This document shows positions 18,556-25,398 of a DNA stretch of 53,200 nt, piece after piece. The stretch is from assembly GCA_029243225.1 (NCBI GenBank), contig JAQWSL010000067.1, forward strand, positions 1 to 53,200. Direction: 5' to 3'. The number at the start of each line of letters is the position of its first letter. Positions within the stretch are counted from its first letter, which is position 1. A program made the position numbers and the translations under genes. The notes under the pieces were generated by a model, which did no database searches, was not told where the DNA came from, and saw only the letters and a list, made by a program, of their open reading frames with translations. This DNA comes from Flavobacteriales bacterium. Lineage in GTDB: Bacteria > Bacteroidota > Bacteroidia > Flavobacteriales_D > Parvicellaceae.

Positions 18556-19572
18556 GTGAGAAGAGCAAAAATATTGATTATTTATACTGGTGGGACTATC
18601 GGTATGATCACAGAACCTTCAAGTGCTGTGTTAAAACCTTTTGATTTTAATCAAATCACTCAAGAGATTCCAGAGTTAAAAAAAATTAAATGTTCGCTTG
18701 ATGCTGTTTCATTTAAAAACCCAATAGACTCTTCTAATATGAATTTTTCTTCTTGGAAAAGAATTGGAGATTTTATATGGAAAAATTATGAAAATTACGA
18801 TGGCTTTGTTGTGCTCCACGGTTCAGACACTATGGCTTATTCTGCTAGTGCTTTAAGCTTTATGTTTAGAAATTTATCTAAGCCAATTATTTTCACTGGC
18901 TCTCAACTTCCAATTGGAACCATTAGGACAGATGGCAAAGAAAATTTAATAACAGCTATTGAGATTGCTTCATCATCAAAAAACAATAAACCTATTATTC
19001 AGGAAGTTGCTATTTATTTTGAATATCAATTGTATAGAGCAAATCGAACAACAAAGGTTAGCTCCGAAGATTTTGAAGCTTTTAAATCTTTTAATTACCC
19101 AACATTGGCTGAAGCTGGAATTAATATAAAATACAATTATTCTGCGTTACTTTCAAGTGAAAGTAATGTGCAATATTTTTCAAGTTTTGATAATTCAATT
19201 GGTGTTATTTATCTATATCCAGGTATGGATTTTAACATGTTGGAAAAACAACTCAATTTAGAAAAACAGCGTGCAGTTGTTTTATTAACATTTGGTTCGG
19301 GAAATGCTCCAACAGACAAAAAGTTTTTGAAAATCATTGGAAACAATATTTCTAAAGGAAAGTTCATTGTAAACCTAACACAGTGCAATGCAGGAAGTGT
19401 ACAGTTGGGCAAGTATGAAACAAGTGCTAAATTAAAAGAGTTAGGAGTTGTTGGTGCTAAAGACATGACAATAGAAGCGGTAATAACTAAGCTAATGCTA
19501 CTGCTGGCTGAGAATAAAACGATAAAAGAGTTAAAGAAAACTTTTCAAGAAAATATTTCTGGTGAAATTTAA
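18556..19572 (+). CDS. ansA: type I L-asparaginase
   Basis: This 338-residue cytoplasmic-type asparaginase hydrolyses asparagine to aspartate and ammonia. It shows the first catalytic threonine block IIYTGGTIGM (about residues 8-17), the second block VVLHGSDTMAYSASAL, and FTGSQLPIGTIRTDGKEN, all typical of AnsA-like enzymes. No signal peptide is present, which fits type I rather than the periplasmic type II. The start is GTG at 18556, four bases after the preceding stop; no in-frame ATG upstream is available. It is the last gene of its operon, with no convincing terminator after it. Confidence 0.94.
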   Translation: MRRAKILIIYTGGTIGMITEPSSAVLKPFDFNQITQEIPELKKIKCSLDAVSFKNPIDSSNMNFSSWKRIGDFIWKNYENYDGFVVLHGSDTMAYSASALSFMFRNLSKPIIFTGSQLPIGTIRTDGKENLITAIEIASSSKNNKPIIQEVAIYFEYQLYRANRTTKVSSEDFEAFKSFNYPTLAEAGINIKYNYSALLSSESNVQYFSSFDNSIGVIYLYPGMDFNMLEKQLNLEKQRAVVLLTFGSGNAPTDKKFLKIIGNNISKGKFIVNLTQCNAGSVQLGKYETSAKLKELGVVGAKDMTIEAVITKLMLLLAENKTIKELKKTFQENISGEI

Positions 19573-19724
19573 AAATAACGCTTGTAAATTCACTCTTTCT
19601 TAGAATTCTTGAAATAAATTTTTATTTACAACGTTAAAATTTTGTATTTTTCGAACCAATTTAATTTACAATAAGAGGAAATCCTCATTTTTTAAAGATT
19701 TAAAACCACAAAGAAACAACAATT

Positions 19725-20546
19725 ATGAAAAAAGTATTTGCGTTTATTGCAGTATTCGGAATGTTATCAATGAGTACATTAACTGCTCAAGATTCACTAC
19801 CTAATGACTCTACTGTAGCTCCTATTGAAGAAGTCGTAGAAGAAACACCTGAAGAAGTGCCTTTAGAAGAAGTAGTAGAAGAGCCTGCAGATGAAGTTGC
19901 TGAAACTGCTGGGATTTCACAATCTCTTAAGTTGAAATTTATTGAAGGTGGACCATTGTTCATGTCTTTTGTACTTATCGCTTTAATTTTAGGTTTAGCA
20001 TTGTCTATCGAACGTATTATTTATTTAAACCTAGCTACTACAAACACTAAGTCTTTATTAGATAGCATTGAAGATGCTCTAGCTAATGGCGGAGTTGATG
20101 CAGCAAAAGAAGTTTGTAGAAATACTAGAGGTCCTGTTGCAAGTATATTTTACCAAGGATTAGAAAGAAGCTCAGAAGGTGTTGAAATGGTAGAAAAATC
20201 TGTTATTTCTTACGGTGGCGTTCAAATGGGGTTATTAGAAAGAGGTCTTTCTTGGATAGGTTTATTTATTGCTCTTGCACCTATGCTTGGTTTTATGGGA
20301 ACTGTAATAGGTATGATTCAAGCATTTGATATTATCGAATTAAAAGGAGAAGCTAAGCCTGATGAATTGGCTGGTGGTATTAAGGTTGCTCTTATTACAA
20401 CTGTTTCTGGTTTAATTGTTGCTATTATTTTACAGATTTTTTATAATTACATTGTTTCTAAAATTGATTCATTAGTTAATCAAATGGAAGATGCTTCTAT
20501 TTCTTTGATTGATATTTTAGTTAAGCACGAAGTTTCTTCAAAGTAA
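19725..20546 (+). CDS. exbB: MotA/TolQ/ExbB proton channel family protein
   Basis: ExbB forms the proton-conducting pentamer that energises TonB-dependent outer-membrane transport. The 273-residue product has a signal-like N-terminus (MKKVFAFIAVFGML, Ala-Gln near residue 22). A very acidic Glu/Pro/Val-rich stretch follows (about 30-63) and then three membrane segments, with the conserved channel block GLSWIGLFIALAPMLGFMGTVIGMI and LITTVSGLIVAI. The acidic extension is familiar from Bacteroidota ExbB. It heads a four-gene set with a membrane protein and two exbD genes; no tonB lies nearby. The leader from 19573 to 19724 shows no clear motif. Confidence 0.93.
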   Translation: MKKVFAFIAVFGMLSMSTLTAQDSLPNDSTVAPIEEVVEETPEEVPLEEVVEEPADEVAETAGISQSLKLKFIEGGPLFMSFVLIALILGLALSIERIIYLNLATTNTKSLLDSIEDALANGGVDAAKEVCRNTRGPVASIFYQGLERSSEGVEMVEKSVISYGGVQMGLLERGLSWIGLFIALAPMLGFMGTVIGMIQAFDIIELKGEAKPDELAGGIKVALITTVSGLIVAIILQIFYNYIVSKIDSLVNQMEDASISLIDILVKHEVSSK

Positions 20547-20571
20547 TTCTAATTCTAATTATATAATTATT

Positions 20572-21171
20572 ATGGATACTAAGGTTCAAAATATTGTACT
20601 CAAATCAATAACAGGTCTTATCATTTTTTTAGGAGTCTTGTTTACCGTTATGGTAATGGGCGATGACAATCCTGCAGAAATGAGTTATGCTCAGCAAGAA
20701 CAGTGGGCAATTAAAGAAGCTAAAGACTTAAAGCTAAATGAAGAACTTAGCTCTTCTGAGCTTAGTCAACACATTACATCAAGAACCTCAGAAATTGCAT
20801 CTGAAAAAAGCAAAGCATTATGGTCTGATGTTTCTTTAGTTATCGGATTTACCAACACAATTTTAATATTAGGAGTTTTAATTGTTTTAGGCGGATTCAT
20901 TTATTTACTTGTAATTGACAGAAAAAAAGCTTTGCGTATTCTTGGAGGCATTGGAATTTTTGCTCTTTTAATGGTTATTGTTTATGCGGCATCATCAAGT
21001 GATGTTCCTGCCGAGATGATTAATTCTGAAGTAGGTCTTCTAGAAGAAGAAAAAATACACACTCCAGAAAATTGGAAAATTGCTAGTGCAGCTATTAATG
21101 CAACAGGAATTCTAATTTTAGTAGCTCTTATTGGTTGGATTGGTGGTACAGTAGTTAAGTATTTCAGATAA
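20572..21171 (+). CDS. unknown four-helix membrane protein of the ExbB/ExbD locus
   Basis: I do not recognise a named family for this 199-residue protein. It has four predicted membrane segments, at about residues 8-28, 84-108, 120-140 and 173-195. A charged Glu/Lys-rich loop (about 35-80) lies between the first and second, and a second loop with EEEKIHTPENW between the third and fourth. It sits 25 bases after exbB and 9 bases before the first exbD, so it is almost certainly co-transcribed and probably a partner of the proton channel. Comparable genes occur between exbB and exbD in other Bacteroidota, as I recall. Confidence 0.75.
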   Translation: MDTKVQNIVLKSITGLIIFLGVLFTVMVMGDDNPAEMSYAQQEQWAIKEAKDLKLNEELSSSELSQHITSRTSEIASEKSKALWSDVSLVIGFTNTILILGVLIVLGGFIYLLVIDRKKALRILGGIGIFALLMVIVYAASSSDVPAEMINSEVGLLEEEKIHTPENWKIASAAINATGILILVALIGWIGGTVVKYFR

Positions 21172-21180
21172 TAAATAGTT

Positions 21181-21873
21181 ATGGCAAAAAAAGAAATAGA
21201 AGAAATAAATGCAGGTTCAATGGCTGACATTGCCTTTTTACTTCTTATTTTTTTCCTTATTACAACAACAATGAATCTTCCTCAAGTTCATGAGGAAAGG
21301 TTGCCTCAAAAGTCAGAAATTGAATTTTTGTTAAACAAAACCAATGTTCTTCAAATTCAAGCTACTAAAACAGATAAAATTGCTATCGAGGAGGAATTTG
21401 CTAAACTGGAAGACATACAAGAAGCTGTAAAAGAATTTTATGTGCATAAAGTTGGTGATAGAAGATGGCCAAAATACATAGATGTCACTAGAAAAGTTTG
21501 TGAAGATACACTTGTTAGGTTAGACGAAGTTCTTAAAGTTTATCCAGACGCTCCTCTTTATAATATTGAAAGAGGTATTTGGGCATCTAGACTAGAAGCC
21601 GTAAAGTTAATTGGAGATTTCCCTGCTTTACCCAATAGTGCAACAGTGTCAATACAGCTAGATAATGCTACATCTTATGATATTTATATGCAAGTATTGG
21701 ATCAAATTATGTTAGGATTAAATGATTTAAGGAATGAGTTGTGTTTAGAAAAATTTGGCATTCCATTTACTAAGCTCAATAAAAAAGTAGAAACTGATAA
21801 AGCTAAAATTTCTGCAATTCGTCAGGTTTATCCTAAAAGAATAATGAAAGAGAAGAACAGGTCAGTTCAGTAA
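21181..21873 (+). CDS. exbD: ExbD/TolR family biopolymer transport protein (long form)
   Basis: ExbD proteins sit in the ExbB pore and couple proton flow to TonB. The single membrane helix MADIAFLLLIFFLITTTM (about residues 14-31) keeps the essential aspartate (D in MADIAF). The periplasmic domain is unusually large for ExbD: 230 residues in total against about 140 in E. coli. It contains a segment rich in charged residues around RWPKYIDVTRKVCEDT and ends with a basic tail. It is the first of two adjacent exbD genes, and the second follows after 10 bases, suggesting a heteromeric complex. Confidence 0.9.
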   Translation: MAKKEIEEINAGSMADIAFLLLIFFLITTTMNLPQVHEERLPQKSEIEFLLNKTNVLQIQATKTDKIAIEEEFAKLEDIQEAVKEFYVHKVGDRRWPKYIDVTRKVCEDTLVRLDEVLKVYPDAPLYNIERGIWASRLEAVKLIGDFPALPNSATVSIQLDNATSYDIYMQVLDQIMLGLNDLRNELCLEKFGIPFTKLNKKVETDKAKISAIRQVYPKRIMKEKNRSVQ

Positions 21874-21883
21874 AATTTATATT

Positions 21884-22369
21884 ATGTCAAAATTTTCAAA
21901 GGGTAAGAAAAGAAAAGATCCTGCAATATCTACTGCAGCCTTACCAGATATTGTTTTTATGTTACTTTTCTTTTTTATGGTAACAACTGTTTTTAAAGAA
22001 AAAGAATCTAAAAAAATTGTTATTGACAAAGTCACTATTAAAGAGACTGTTGATTTAGAGAAAAATGTTAAAGCAGCATATTATTGGATTGGAAAAGTGC
22101 CCGGTGAATTCACAGCAAAAGGAGAACCTCTTTACAAAACACAATTGGATGATGATTTAATAAATGATAATTCTGAAATCAGAAACTACTTAAATAAGTT
22201 AAAGAAGAATCCAGAATTTGCTCAAGTATGGGATTCTAAATTTTTCAATGTTTTTAAGGTTGATAAAAAAACTAAAATGAGGTTAGTAAGAGAAATACAA
22301 GATGAACTGAAAGAAGCTGAAGCATTTAAAGTTGTTTATTCTGTTCAAAAAGACAAGAAGAAAAAGTAA
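21884..22369 (+). CDS. exbD: ExbD/TolR family biopolymer transport protein
   Basis: The second ExbD of this locus is 161 residues, near the usual size. Its basic N-terminal cytoplasmic tail (SKGKKRKDP) precedes one membrane helix with the conserved aspartate, LPDIVFMLLFFFMVTTVF (about residues 18-35). The periplasmic part is short, Lys-rich and ends KDKKKK. It should act with exbB and the first exbD in energising outer-membrane import. A strong bidirectional terminator follows 15 bases after the stop, closing the operon. Confidence 0.92.
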   Translation: MSKFSKGKKRKDPAISTAALPDIVFMLLFFFMVTTVFKEKESKKIVIDKVTIKETVDLEKNVKAAYYWIGKVPGEFTAKGEPLYKTQLDDDLINDNSEIRNYLNKLKKNPEFAQVWDSKFFNVFKVDKKTKMRLVREIQDELKEAEAFKVVYSVQKDKKKK

Positions 22370-22384
22370 ACTAGATTATTTTTT

Positions 22385-22413
22385 AAAAAGGGAACTTTAT
22401 GTTCCCTTTTTTT
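22385..22413. terminator. bidirectional rho-independent terminator
   Basis: An 11-base stem (22385-22395 with 22401-22411, GGGAAC/GTTCCC core with A/T flanks) encloses the loop TTTAT. T-tracts on both strands let it end the exbD operon and the convergent CPBP gene; its right arm reaches the stop codon of the CPBP gene at 22412-22414. Confidence 0.9.
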
Positions 22414-23323
22414 ATGCTGAATAATTTTGTTTTATCTTTTTTAGAAGATTATTTTTTCTCCAAAAAATGAACAATAAAGCAATGCAAATTAGAAGTGTAA
22501 TTATATTTTGGTAAGAATTTTCAATTGTAATTATATTTTCTAAATCCATTCCCCTTTTTTTTGAATATATGGAAATAATACTTAAGCTATTAAAAGTAAA
22601 GTGTAACAAAATGGTAGACCATATGTTATTAGTTATTGCTATTGTATAGCCCAATAATAATCCTAAGATTAGTAATGGTATGATGTTGTAAAATTGAAAA
22701 TGCAACATAGCAAATATTATAGAAGAAATTAATATTCCAATATGAAAATTATTTGTCCATCTAATTAACAAGGTTTGTAATACCCCTCTAAATGCAATCT
22801 CTTCACAAATTGCTGGTACTAGCGCCATTAATAAAAAATTAAATAATAAACTTTTATTTGTTGTGCCTATAAATGATTGATGAATTTCATCCATCTTTTC
22901 TTGATTATACCTAATTAGATTCATTGTTTTATTACCTAAAAAAGAAAAATCAATGCTGTGATTTAACTCCAGAAGGAAAGAACTAGAAATCACCATAATT
23001 GTCAAAATTAATGGAAGTGCTATTATGGTGCTAAGCTTTAGTTTCTGAAATTTCAATAGTTGATTATACTTTTTATTGAAAAACCAACAAAAGGCTATTG
23101 AAGGAATAAGAAATGTGCCGATTTGATCTAATAAAGCAGCAATTTTATAAGATCTAATAGTATTGTTATCAAAGCTTTCAAGATGAGTTAAATCAATTTT
23201 AAAAGCCCAAAGTGAAATATAATAGCTTAAACCACTAAAAATGATTTTCCCTAAGAGACAAAAGATGAAAAAATAAAATAATTTTTCAGTAAAGGATTTA
23301 GTATAATAAGTACCATTTTTCAT
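22412..23323 (-). CDS. CPBP family intramembrane glutamic protease (CAAX-like)
   Basis: This 303-residue membrane protein has about eight hydrophobic segments and the Abi/CPBP signature. Motif 1 is EEIAFRG (in PAICEEIAFRGVLQ), motif 2 is the His in MLHFQFYN, and motif 3 is HFTFNS. Such proteins resemble Rce1 and are intramembrane proteases; bacterial members have varied or unknown substrates. All the putative catalytic residues are present, so it is probably active. It is convergent with the ExbB/ExbD operon across a shared terminator and divergent from dus; no neighbour hints at its target. Confidence 0.9.
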   Translation of the reverse strand: MKNGTYYTKSFTEKLFYFFIFCLLGKIIFSGLSYYISLWAFKIDLTHLESFDNNTIRSYKIAALLDQIGTFLIPSIAFCWFFNKKYNQLLKFQKLKLSTIIALPLILTIMVISSSFLLELNHSIDFSFLGNKTMNLIRYNQEKMDEIHQSFIGTTNKSLLFNFLLMALVPAICEEIAFRGVLQTLLIRWTNNFHIGILISSIIFAMLHFQFYNIIPLLILGLLLGYTIAITNNIWSTILLHFTFNSLSIISIYSKKRGMDLENIITIENSYQNIITLLICIALLFIFWRKNNLLKKIKQNYSA

Positions 23324-23353
23324 ATTTATAGCAGTGCTTATGTCCTTAAATAT

Positions 23354-23361
23354 TAATTTTG
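23354..23361 (+). promoter_or_regulatory. candidate -7 box for the dus operon
   Basis: TAATTTTG fits TAnnTTTG. It abuts the ATG at 23362, so if it is used, transcription starts near 23368 and the coding start must be the downstream TTG at 23380. No good -33 element is visible, so the case is only suggestive. Confidence 0.3.
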
Positions 23362-23379
23362 ATGTGTAAAATTACATTT

Positions 23380-24369
23380 TTGATATACATAGGAGACATA
23401 AAATTAACTGAATTTCCATTGCTTTTAGCTCCAATGGAAGATGTTAGTGACCCACCTTTCAGAGCACTTTGTAAAAAGCATGGCGCAGATGTCATGTATA
23501 CTGAATTTATTTCTTCAGAAGGCCTGATTAGAGATGCAGCCAAAAGTGTACAGAAATTAGATATTTTTGAATACGAAAGACCAGTTGGAATTCAAATATT
23601 TGGTTCAGAAATTGAATCTATGAAAAAAGCTACGGAAGTTTGTGAAGCAGCTAATCCAGATATAATTGATATTAATTACGGTTGTCCAGTTAAAAAAGTT
23701 GCAGGTAAAGGTGCTGGAGCTGGAATCTTACAAGATATTCCAAAGATGGTTGCATTAACCAAAGAAATAGTTAAATCTACTTCTCTTCCAGTTACTGTTA
23801 AAACCCGTTTGGGATGGGATGAGAATTCTAAATACATTGTTGAGGTTGCAGAGCGCTTGCAAGATGTAGGAATTAAAGCAATTTCAATTCATGGTAGAAC
23901 ACGTGCTCAAATGTATAAAGGGGAGGCAGATTGGTCGCTTATTGCAGCGGTAAAGAACAATTCAAGAATGAATATTCCTGTATTTGGAAATGGTGATATA
24001 ACTTCTGCTGAAAAGGCATTGGATTATAAAAATAGATTTGGTGTCGATGGTCTAATGATTGGAAGAGCTAGTATTGGAAATCCATGGTTTTTCAATCAAG
24101 TTAAATCTTATATTAATAATGGAATTATTTTAGACCCTCCAACATTAAAAGAAAAATTGGATGCGGTTCAAGAACATTTAAATTTTAGTATAAAATGGAA
24201 GGGCGAGAAACTTGGTATTTTAGAAATGAGAAGACACTATTCTAATTATTTTAAAGGAATCCCTGATTTCAAAAAATTTAGAACTCAATTAGTTACATTA
24301 GAAAATAAAGAAGATTTATTTAATGTTCTAAATACAATTCAAGAACAATTAATAATGCAACAGCAATGA
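23380..24369 (+). CDS. dusB: tRNA-dihydrouridine synthase (DusB-like)
   Basis: The enzyme reduces uridines in the tRNA D-loop using FMN and NADPH. The TIM-barrel region begins with PLLLAPMEDVSDPPFR. It continues with DINYGCPVKKV, carrying the catalytic cysteine, then TVKTRLGW, IHGRTRAQMYKG and GLMIGRASIGNPWFF, the usual DusB series. I prefer the TTG start at 23380, because MIYIGDIKLTEFP matches the normal family opening. An upstream ATG at 23362 would add six residues and is the alternative. The stop overlaps the next gene by 4 bases (ATGA), so the two are translationally coupled. Confidence 0.93.
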   Translation: MIYIGDIKLTEFPLLLAPMEDVSDPPFRALCKKHGADVMYTEFISSEGLIRDAAKSVQKLDIFEYERPVGIQIFGSEIESMKKATEVCEAANPDIIDINYGCPVKKVAGKGAGAGILQDIPKMVALTKEIVKSTSLPVTVKTRLGWDENSKYIVEVAERLQDVGIKAISIHGRTRAQMYKGEADWSLIAAVKNNSRMNIPVFGNGDITSAEKALDYKNRFGVDGLMIGRASIGNPWFFNQVKSYINNGIILDPPTLKEKLDAVQEHLNFSIKWKGEKLGILEMRRHYSNYFKGIPDFKKFRTQLVTLENKEDLFNVLNTIQEQLIMQQQ

Positions 24370-24917
24370 AAATATATACAAAAACAGGCGATAAGGGAAA
24401 AACCTCTTTACTGGGAGGAGATAGAGTGAAAAAAAATGATTTAAGGATTGCTGCTTATGGTACAGCAGATGAATTAAATTCATGGCTTGGTCTTTTGAAA
24501 GACCAAGAGATTCCAGAAGATGATGTTACATTTCTTGTTGAAATTCAAAATAAAATTTTCACTATAGGTTCTCATCTTGCCGCAATTGGAAATAAGAAAG
24601 TAAATTTATCTATACCCTCAATTAAAGAGTCAGATTTAACTGTTATTGAAATTAGAATAGATGAATTTCAAGAAAATTTACCACCAATGAAAAATTTTAT
24701 TTTACCTGGTGGGCACACTACTGTTTCTTATTGTCATCTTGCCAGAACAGTTTGCAGAAGGTGTGAACGGTTAGTTATAGAGCTGTCAGATAATGAGGAG
24801 GTTAATCCTTTAATTATTCAATATTTTAATAGACTCTCAGATTTCTTATTTGTGCTTTCAAGAAAATTATCTCATCACTTGGGAGCTGTTGAAACTACTT
24901 GGAATTCAAAAAAATAA
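24366..24917 (+). CDS. PduO-type cob(I)alamin adenosyltransferase
   Basis: This 183-residue enzyme transfers the adenosyl group of ATP to cob(I)alamin to form coenzyme B12. The N-terminal ATP-binding block reads IYTKTGDKGKTSLLGG, followed by YGTADELNSWLGL. The C-terminal helix contains ARTVCRRCERLV, with the conserved R..CRR.ER pattern. No cobalamin synthesis genes are nearby, so it may support salvage of imported cobalamin for a B12-dependent mutase. Its ATG overlaps the dus stop codon, placing both in one operon. Confidence 0.94.
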   Translation: MKIYTKTGDKGKTSLLGGDRVKKNDLRIAAYGTADELNSWLGLLKDQEIPEDDVTFLVEIQNKIFTIGSHLAAIGNKKVNLSIPSIKESDLTVIEIRIDEFQENLPPMKNFILPGGHTTVSYCHLARTVCRRCERLVIELSDNEEVNPLIIQYFNRLSDFLFVLSRKLSHHLGAVETTWNSKK

Positions 24918-24936
24918 TATAAAGTTGGTTTTTTAC

Positions 24937-24966
24937 TTTGATGTATCAACAAAAAAATTATTTTTG
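24937..24966 (+). promoter_or_regulatory. Bacteroidota-type promoter for the DUF2795 gene
   Basis: TTTG (24937-24940) and TATTTTTG (24959-24966) are 18 bases apart, a good match to the TTTG/TAnnTTTG pattern. The expected start near 24972 gives a leader of about 23 bases before the ATG at 24995. Confidence 0.55.
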
Positions 24967-24994
24967 CGCTTTAGAATAGAAAAAACAATTTACT

Positions 24995-25216
24995 ATGTAT
25001 TGGACACTCGAACTAGCTTCCTATCTAGAAGACGCCCCTTGGCCAGCAACAAAAGATGAATTAATTGATTTTGCAATGCGAACAGGAGCACCATTAGAAG
25101 TCGTAGAAAACTTACAGGCTCTTGAAGATGAGGGTGAAAGTTATGATAGAATTGAAGAAATTTGGCCTGATTATCCAACCAAAGAAGATTTTTTCTTTAA
25201 TGAAGATGAGTATTAA
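24995..25216 (+). CDS. DUF2795 domain-containing small protein
   Basis: A 73-residue acidic protein begins MYWTLELASYLEDAPWPATK and has the DUF2795-like pattern L...LE..PWP.TK.EL..FA...GAP..V. The function of this family is not known to me. In Bacteroidota small versions are widespread and highly conserved, which argues for a housekeeping role. No membrane segment or catalytic residues are seen. It has a convincing promoter of its own and a weak hairpin after it, so it may be a monocistronic gene. It precedes secA. Confidence 0.85.
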   Translation: MYWTLELASYLEDAPWPATKDELIDFAMRTGAPLEVVENLQALEDEGESYDRIEEIWPDYPTKEDFFFNEDEY

Positions 25217-25230
25217 TTTCTGTCTTTAAT

Positions 25231-25268
25231 AGGTTCTTTTAGTTCTGAACCTTTCTCCTTTTTTTAAG
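25231..25268 (+). terminator. weak candidate terminator after the DUF2795 gene
   Basis: Six-base arms AGGTTC (25231-25236) and GAACCT (25247-25252) enclose a 10-base loop, and a T-rich stretch follows after a few bases. The stem is short and the T-tract interrupted, so this is tentative. Confidence 0.4.
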
Positions 25269-25365
25269 TCTGTTTTTTTGTGTCATAGTGGCAGAAATTT
25301 CCATTTGGTATAATTTGTGAAGTTATATTATTGGCTACAAAACCCTACATTACTAACTAATAGAT

Positions 25366-25373
25366 TATTTTTG
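25366..25373 (+). promoter_or_regulatory. candidate -7 box for secA
   Basis: TATTTTTG fits TAnnTTTG and lies 25 bases before the secA ATG. There is no TTTG at the expected -33 position. The intergenic region 25217-25398 otherwise shows only the weak hairpin described after the DUF2795 gene. Confidence 0.3.
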
Positions 25374-25398
25374 TTAGCCTTTAAAAAACAATTAACAG

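Noticed and set aside
19674-19685. Short dyad GAGGAAATCCTC in the exbB leader
   Set aside because: Only four pairs with a four-base loop are possible; too small to support a regulatory RNA or terminator call.
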